From Theodoxus fluviatilis (Eukaryota; Mollusca; Gastropoda; Cycloneritida; Neritidae), in contig JAWQFJ010002862.1 in NCBI GenBank assembly GCA_034096865.1, positions 1 through 33,923 on the forward strand: a stretch of 33,923 nt of DNA. The letters run 5' to 3'. This document shows positions 30,600 through 33,923 of the stretch, piece by piece (position 1 is the stretch's first letter; every line of letters starts with the position of its first letter). The notes under the pieces are model-generated. The model saw nothing but the letters and a program-made list of their open reading frames with translations, did no database searches and had not been told where the DNA came from. Made by a program: the position numbers and the translations under genes.

Positions 30600-32666
30600 T
30601 CAGGTTTGCGAAGATGTAGCCGCAGTGGAGTCATGAGGCTTTGCAGCCTTGGTATGTCTAAGTCTGTTCCTCCACACATCTTCCTGCGGGTGTTCAGTCT
30701 CTTCCACACTGTTTTCGACTTGTGGCGTGCCGGTCAGTAATCCCCGAACATCAGCTCTAGCATCTGCAAATGCGTCCTCATCACAGTCACTTTCAGTCGT
30801 TTCCCCACCCCCCGTCTCTTCGGACACGTGATTGGTGCACCTAGTCGTCGGTGGACGGTCCAGCCAATCAAGGAGGGAGGTTTGAGAGCCACCTGCACTT
30901 TGCGAGCGCACCGGGCGCACCGCACGTGCGTTAATTTTCACGGACGTCCCTGTCAGCACGGGTTCGGCGCGCTCGCTGCAACTCGGTGCCCCCAAGGGCA
31001 AGGTCGGGTCAGAGCGGCCGCCGAACACTGTCGTCATTGCGTCGCTTGTCTTGCTACTAGGCAACGGAATGTCTGCAGCAGCTGTCTGATGGACTGGATG
31101 TCGCTGATCCGAGGGTGCCAGATTTCCGTTTCTAGCACTGCCGGTAACATCACGCTGCGCACGGTCAATTCCGTCCCTAGTCTCATCTCGGTCTGGTGCG
31201 TTGGGGTTGTACGCAACACGCACATCTTCTGAGAGATCAGCCGGCCCGTCACAACTTCCATGTGCGTTTTCCCCCTCTGGCGGCTCCGGAGGGATCTGCA
31301 TGTTGAGGAAAATAAGGTTCCTCTCATCCACGGTGTAGTCTCTCTGTTGTCGATGTCGAGGCTTCTCCTGATTTACAGACTGATGTTGCGGGCCTGGCGT
31401 GAAGTGTCTGTGCTGCCTCTGTCGTCTCCCTCCGTAGTATCGACGTCGGCCGGTCTCCACTTCTGCGCAAGTGACATCGTGGTGTCTGCTCAGTCTCCCG
31501 TCACGCTGCTGGGAATAGGCATCACTTCTCTCCGTATCCCGGTAAAACAGCCTGTTATTTCTAAAATATGCTGTTTTCCCCTGGCTGCGGAGATCGCGCA
31601 GAGTAGCTGCTTGTCGTGCTGTCAGCTCTCCCGATATCTTGATGCCTTTTTGCCTGAGAGGTTCTCTTCCTCGTTGCAGTAGTGCGAGTTTGCCTGACCA
31701 AGTAGCAAACGACACAAGTATTGGGCGGGAGCGATCGTGCTCTCTGCCCCTCGTACCTAGCCTCTGCACTCGCACGATCTCGCGCTCGTTCCAGTCAACA
31801 TCGGGCATGGTTTGCTTGAGCAGATTCACTACAGCGCTCAGACAGTCCCAGTAGGTCTCTTTACGGGACTCATGGACACCAAACATGCGGACATTATTTC
31901 TGCGTATGTCCTGATCAACTCTCTCTCTCTCTCTTTCAGCCTCACCCAGCTTGTCGGTGTAGTCTTCTATACAAGCATTCAGTCGTCCCCTCAAGTCACT
32001 CTGTTCCGCCTGGATAGACTGATTCCATCCAATGAGATACTGGTAACATGCTTGCGATTTTCGCTCACTTTCCTGGATCGCGCACTTCAATATCTCTTGC
32101 TGATCTCCCAGCCATTTCATGTAGTGTTTAGTGTGCGAAATGTCATTTTGGAGAGCATCGAATCGATCATTCATTGCCTTCATCATGCTGCTCATACTCT
32201 CATTCATTTGAACACTCAGAGATTCGATTCGCTCTACAAAACTGGGCACACTAGTTTCGTCGCCGGTACTCTCGCTTTGTGACATTCCCTCGACAGAGCC
32301 AGGCCCCGGGTTCTCCTGTACGTCATTGCTAAGATGAATTCGCTGGGAAAAGTCAAAGCAAGCAGTCGGAGATTCACTCGGTTTTGCAACACACGCGATC
32401 AACAGGCACAGGTACAGGCTGATACCGAGTAGGCATACTCTGGCTGCTCCCATAGCGGCTTGTTGAGGCCGATTCGAGATCGTTTTCTCAACACCACAAA
32501 TCACGTCGCCAAGCAGGAAAGCACAAAACAATGCACTGACGGTTGCATCAACATGAAGCGTAAACTTGCCTTCTCGTTCATGGTCGCTGACACGGTGACG
32601 CCGCCGCTGGGACGGAGCACAGAACAGTCCGATACGAGCTCTGTACGTCTCTACGTCCGTCCCCAT
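30600..32666 (-). CDS. LINE ORF1: signal-like segment, 2A-like motif, coiled coil, RRM-type protein
   Basis: The frame is open from 32723, but its first codon there is TTG. The first ATG is at 32664-32666 in an excellent context (CCCGCCATGG), giving 688 residues. A second ATG at 32451-32453 (GCTATGG, also strong) gives 617. From the first ATG: a hydrophobic stretch near residues 78-94 (CLLGISLYLCLLIACVA), which would be an ideal N-terminal signal peptide if the second ATG is used; then a 2A-like motif DVQENPGP at 115-122; a coiled-coil-like region at about 145-250; an L1-type RRM from RRNNVRMFGV at 254 through RVQRLG and RPILVSF; the C-terminal domain IKISGELTARQAATLRDLR; then about 310 residues of low-complexity, Arg- and Ser-rich tail. 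The role inferred from the family is RNA binding and chaperoning of the LINE transcript. The frame is intact. Confidence 0.88.
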   Translation of the reverse strand: MGTDVETYRARIGLFCAPSQRRRHRVSDHEREGKFTLHVDATVSALFCAFLLGDVICGVEKTISNRPQQAAMGAARVCLLGISLYLCLLIACVAKPSESPTACFDFSQRIHLSNDVQENPGPGSVEGMSQSESTGDETSVPSFVERIESLSVQMNESMSSMMKAMNDRFDALQNDISHTKHYMKWLGDQQEILKCAIQESERKSQACYQYLIGWNQSIQAEQSDLRGRLNACIEDYTDKLGEAERERERVDQDIRRNNVRMFGVHESRKETYWDCLSAVVNLLKQTMPDVDWNEREIVRVQRLGTRGREHDRSRPILVSFATWSGKLALLQRGREPLRQKGIKISGELTARQAATLRDLRSQGKTAYFRNNRLFYRDTERSDAYSQQRDGRLSRHHDVTCAEVETGRRRYYGGRRQRQHRHFTPGPQHQSVNQEKPRHRQQRDYTVDERNLIFLNMQIPPEPPEGENAHGSCDGPADLSEDVRVAYNPNAPDRDETRDGIDRAQRDVTGSARNGNLAPSDQRHPVHQTAAADIPLPSSKTSDAMTTVFGGRSDPTLPLGAPSCSERAEPVLTGTSVKINARAVRPVRSQSAGGSQTSLLDWLDRPPTTRCTNHVSEETGGGETTESDCDEDAFADARADVRGLLTGTPQVENSVEETEHPQEDVWRNRLRHTKAAKPHDSTAATSSQT
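32301..32324 (-). promoter_or_regulatory. 2A-like translational recoding motif in ORF1
   Basis: Codons for Asp-Val-Gln-Glu-Asn-Pro-Gly-Pro. The 2A consensus is D-(V/I)-E-x-N-P-G-P; here position 3 is Gln instead of Glu while NPGP is perfect. In known 2As the ribosome fails to form the Gly-Pro bond, releasing the upstream peptide and continuing. From the ATG at 32453 the upstream product would be 50 residues and the downstream one 567. Confidence 0.65.
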
Positions 32667-32914
32667 GGCGGGGGCAGAGGGTGAGCACAGTTCACAACGC
32701 GAGCAACGATATATTTCCTTCAAGAAAACTGTGAATAATATGGGAAAAAAGGTTCAAGTCGACTTTTAAAACTTACTCAGAGTTCGTGTCTTTCACATAC
32801 TGAGCGGTTGGCGTTGTAAATTTTCCCGAAAACACCACAACAACGCAGTCTAATAGCAGAAAGGCGGAGCTCCGGCACACACGTCCAACACTGTTGAAAG
32901 CTACGTCGCAAGTG
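32667..32914 (-). other. LINE 5' UTR
   Basis: About 250 bases between the satellite and the first ORF1 ATG. The ORF1 frame is open back to 32,723. LINEs of this type normally carry an internal promoter here; no specific element can be pointed to. Confidence 0.6.
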
Positions 32915-32916
32915 GG

Positions 32917-32962
<46 letters not shown>

Positions 32963-33007
32963 TGGAGAGAGAGAGAGAGAGGGATAGAGAGAGAGAGAGG
33001 GATGGAG

Positions 33008-33046
<39 letters not shown>

Positions 33047-33182
33047 AGAGAGAGAGGGATGGAGAGAGAGAGAGAGGGATGGAGAGAGAGAGAGAGAGAG
33101 GGATGGAGAGAGAGAGGGATGGAGAGAGAGAGAGGGAGAGAGAGAGGAATGGAGAGAGAGAGGGATAGAGAGAGAGAGAGAG
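32915..33182. repeat. (GA)n / GGGATGGA satellite, right part
   Basis: It starts GGGATGGAGAGA directly at the LINE 5' end and continues as GA runs with GGGATGGA or GGGATAGA punctuation. It is the continuation of the repeat at 26663-26864. Ser/Leu and Arg/Glu frames are artefacts. Confidence 0.93.
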
Positions 33183-33923
33183 AAATTGATTGCTTCGATT
33201 GATTACTCACGCAAGATCTGCTTGCTGCTTCGTCGCGCATGAACCACGGCTGAATATAGTACGACTCTTGGGAGGCAGACAGACAACTAATAAAGAAGAA
33301 GAAATTCATAGATGTTTCATCAACATTTTGGGCCAAATGCCTTGAATGGGACTTGCGTGGTTTGTTATTTTCATATTTTAAATGCCAGTAGTTAAACGGA
33401 GTGGCGGTCTAATCTATACCGGTGAATAAACAAGAGATTTGGCTTTGATATAACATTCAATAACAAGCTGATAGCGCCCATGTATTGTCATTGTGACTCT
33501 CCACCACAAGTAGAGTGAGTCGGATGTTTATTTACTTTTGGACATTCTGAGCTCTGCATGTGGTCGTAAAGTGGAGATTTGTTTTCTTTTGCCACGACGT
33601 AAAAAGCTGGAAAGTAGGAGAATAGCGACAAAGCTATGATCCACTGAGAAAATGAATGTAGGTTTCGACCTTTATCAAATGCTCGATACTGACATACTAA
33701 CCCTTCTCTCAGTATTTGACCGATGTCTCGAAATGACGCTAGATGACGTCCGTTTCGTATTGTGGTGGAGTGTAACAATTCTCATGTTGTTTCATGGTAA
33801 GTGTCTGTAGAAAAGCTGCTATCAACGCGACTAAGGCACCGGCGTAAGCTCTTAGGAATACGGAATCAGGTTCAAAACCTGTTGATTCCACGGCAGTGAA
33901 GTCTTTTGGCGTTGAAGAAAGAA
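33183..33923. other. No gene recognised; possible tRNA-like sequence near the end
   Basis: Ordinary A/T-rich sequence with short frames. Near the right edge, CTAAGGCACCGGCGTAAGCTC at about 33,830-33,850 followed by GGTTCAAAACC (about 33,869-33,879) recalls the D-arm and B box of a tRNA-Leu. A hairpin GGAATCAGG...GTTGATTCC spans 33862-33889. A proper acceptor stem is not visible, so a tRNA-derived SINE or a chance match is likelier than a tRNA gene. Confidence 0.35.

Larger units (their letters stand above)
26863..32914 (-). mobile_element. Near-full-length APE-type LINE retrotransposon, ~6.05 kb
   Basis: Minus strand. The 5' end is placed at about 32,914, where unique sequence meets the GA satellite. 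The 5' UTR is about 250 bases, then ORF1 (ATG at 32666 or 32453, stop at 30600), ORF2 (ATG at 30533, stop at 27089), a 3' UTR of about 200 bases, AATAAA just before the end, and a terminal (GTCA)n tail at 26863-26890. Short tandem-repeat tails instead of poly(A) are typical of CR1/L2/I-like LINEs. The 3' UTR has a short hairpin GGGCCGGTGGCC shared with the relic at 22.8-24.9 kb. There is no RNase H domain. I have not assigned the clade. The flanks are the same satellite, so a target duplication (candidate GGGATGGAGAGA) cannot be told from the repeat unit. Confidence 0.9.

Noticed and set aside
32667..32723. ORF1 starting at 32723
   Set aside because: The codon there is TTG; the first ATG in frame is at 32666. 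Likewise ORF2 is taken from the ATG at 30533 and not from the GTG at 30551.
33800..33900. tRNA-Leu gene at the right edge
   Set aside because: D-arm-like and B-box-like pieces are visible but no matching acceptor stem could be formed.

Overview
This is a window of animal nuclear DNA, not bacterial. It shows spliced exons with canonical GT/AG borders, APE-type LINE retrotransposons, tRNA-derived SINE-like sequence, TA-flanked inverted-repeat elements, and very abundant (CT)n, (GA)n, (GAT)n, (TGCC)n and (GGA)n microsatellites. The style suggests a marine invertebrate, most likely a mollusc or another lophotrochozoan. That attribution is an impression from repeat and LINE style and rests on no database search.

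Left part (1-18,500): one spliced plus-strand host gene runs through the region. Eight exons are visible (2444-2682, 3039-3102, 3347-3618, 4347-4407, 5090-5343, 5766-5826, 17172-17310 and a probable last exon at 17845-17903). They alternate between a long exon A and a short exon B of about 61-64 nt with fixed splice phases, so the protein looks built from tandemly duplicated two-exon modules. I do not recognise the family. N-glycosylation sequons and paired cysteines suggest an extracellular protein. The gene continues upstream of the window. Its 11.3-kb penultimate visible intron holds a 9.2-kb minisatellite of about 155 copies of a 59-bp unit, broken by an assembly gap. The last intron starts with a (GGA)n polypurine tract. 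Before the gene lie a CT microsatellite, a 185-bp pogo/Tigger-like MITE and a SINE-like sequence with repeated B-box motifs.

Middle part (18,500-26,660): a graveyard of mobile elements. It holds a 459-bp element with roughly 86-bp inverted repeats, a 5'-truncated LINE with an RNase H domain ending in (ATCC)n, a second LINE 3' end in tandem with it, a 0.9-kb GAT-type satellite, a decayed plus-strand LINE interrupted by a 500-bp insert, and a minus-strand LINE ORF1 relic.

Right part (26,663-33,182): a nearly full-length LINE of about 6.05 kb on the minus strand, inserted into and splitting a (GA)n/GGGATGGA satellite. ORF1 is open and encodes a hydrophobic signal-like segment, a 2A-like NPGP motif, a coiled coil and an L1-type RNA-binding domain. 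ORF1 ends at a single UGA, after which the same frame stays open into ORF2 (endonuclease plus reverse transcriptase). ORF2 carries one frameshift and an Asp-to-Asn change in the SDH endonuclease motif. The combination of signal-like segment, 2A motif, in-frame UGA and satellite insertion site is the most interesting system in the window.
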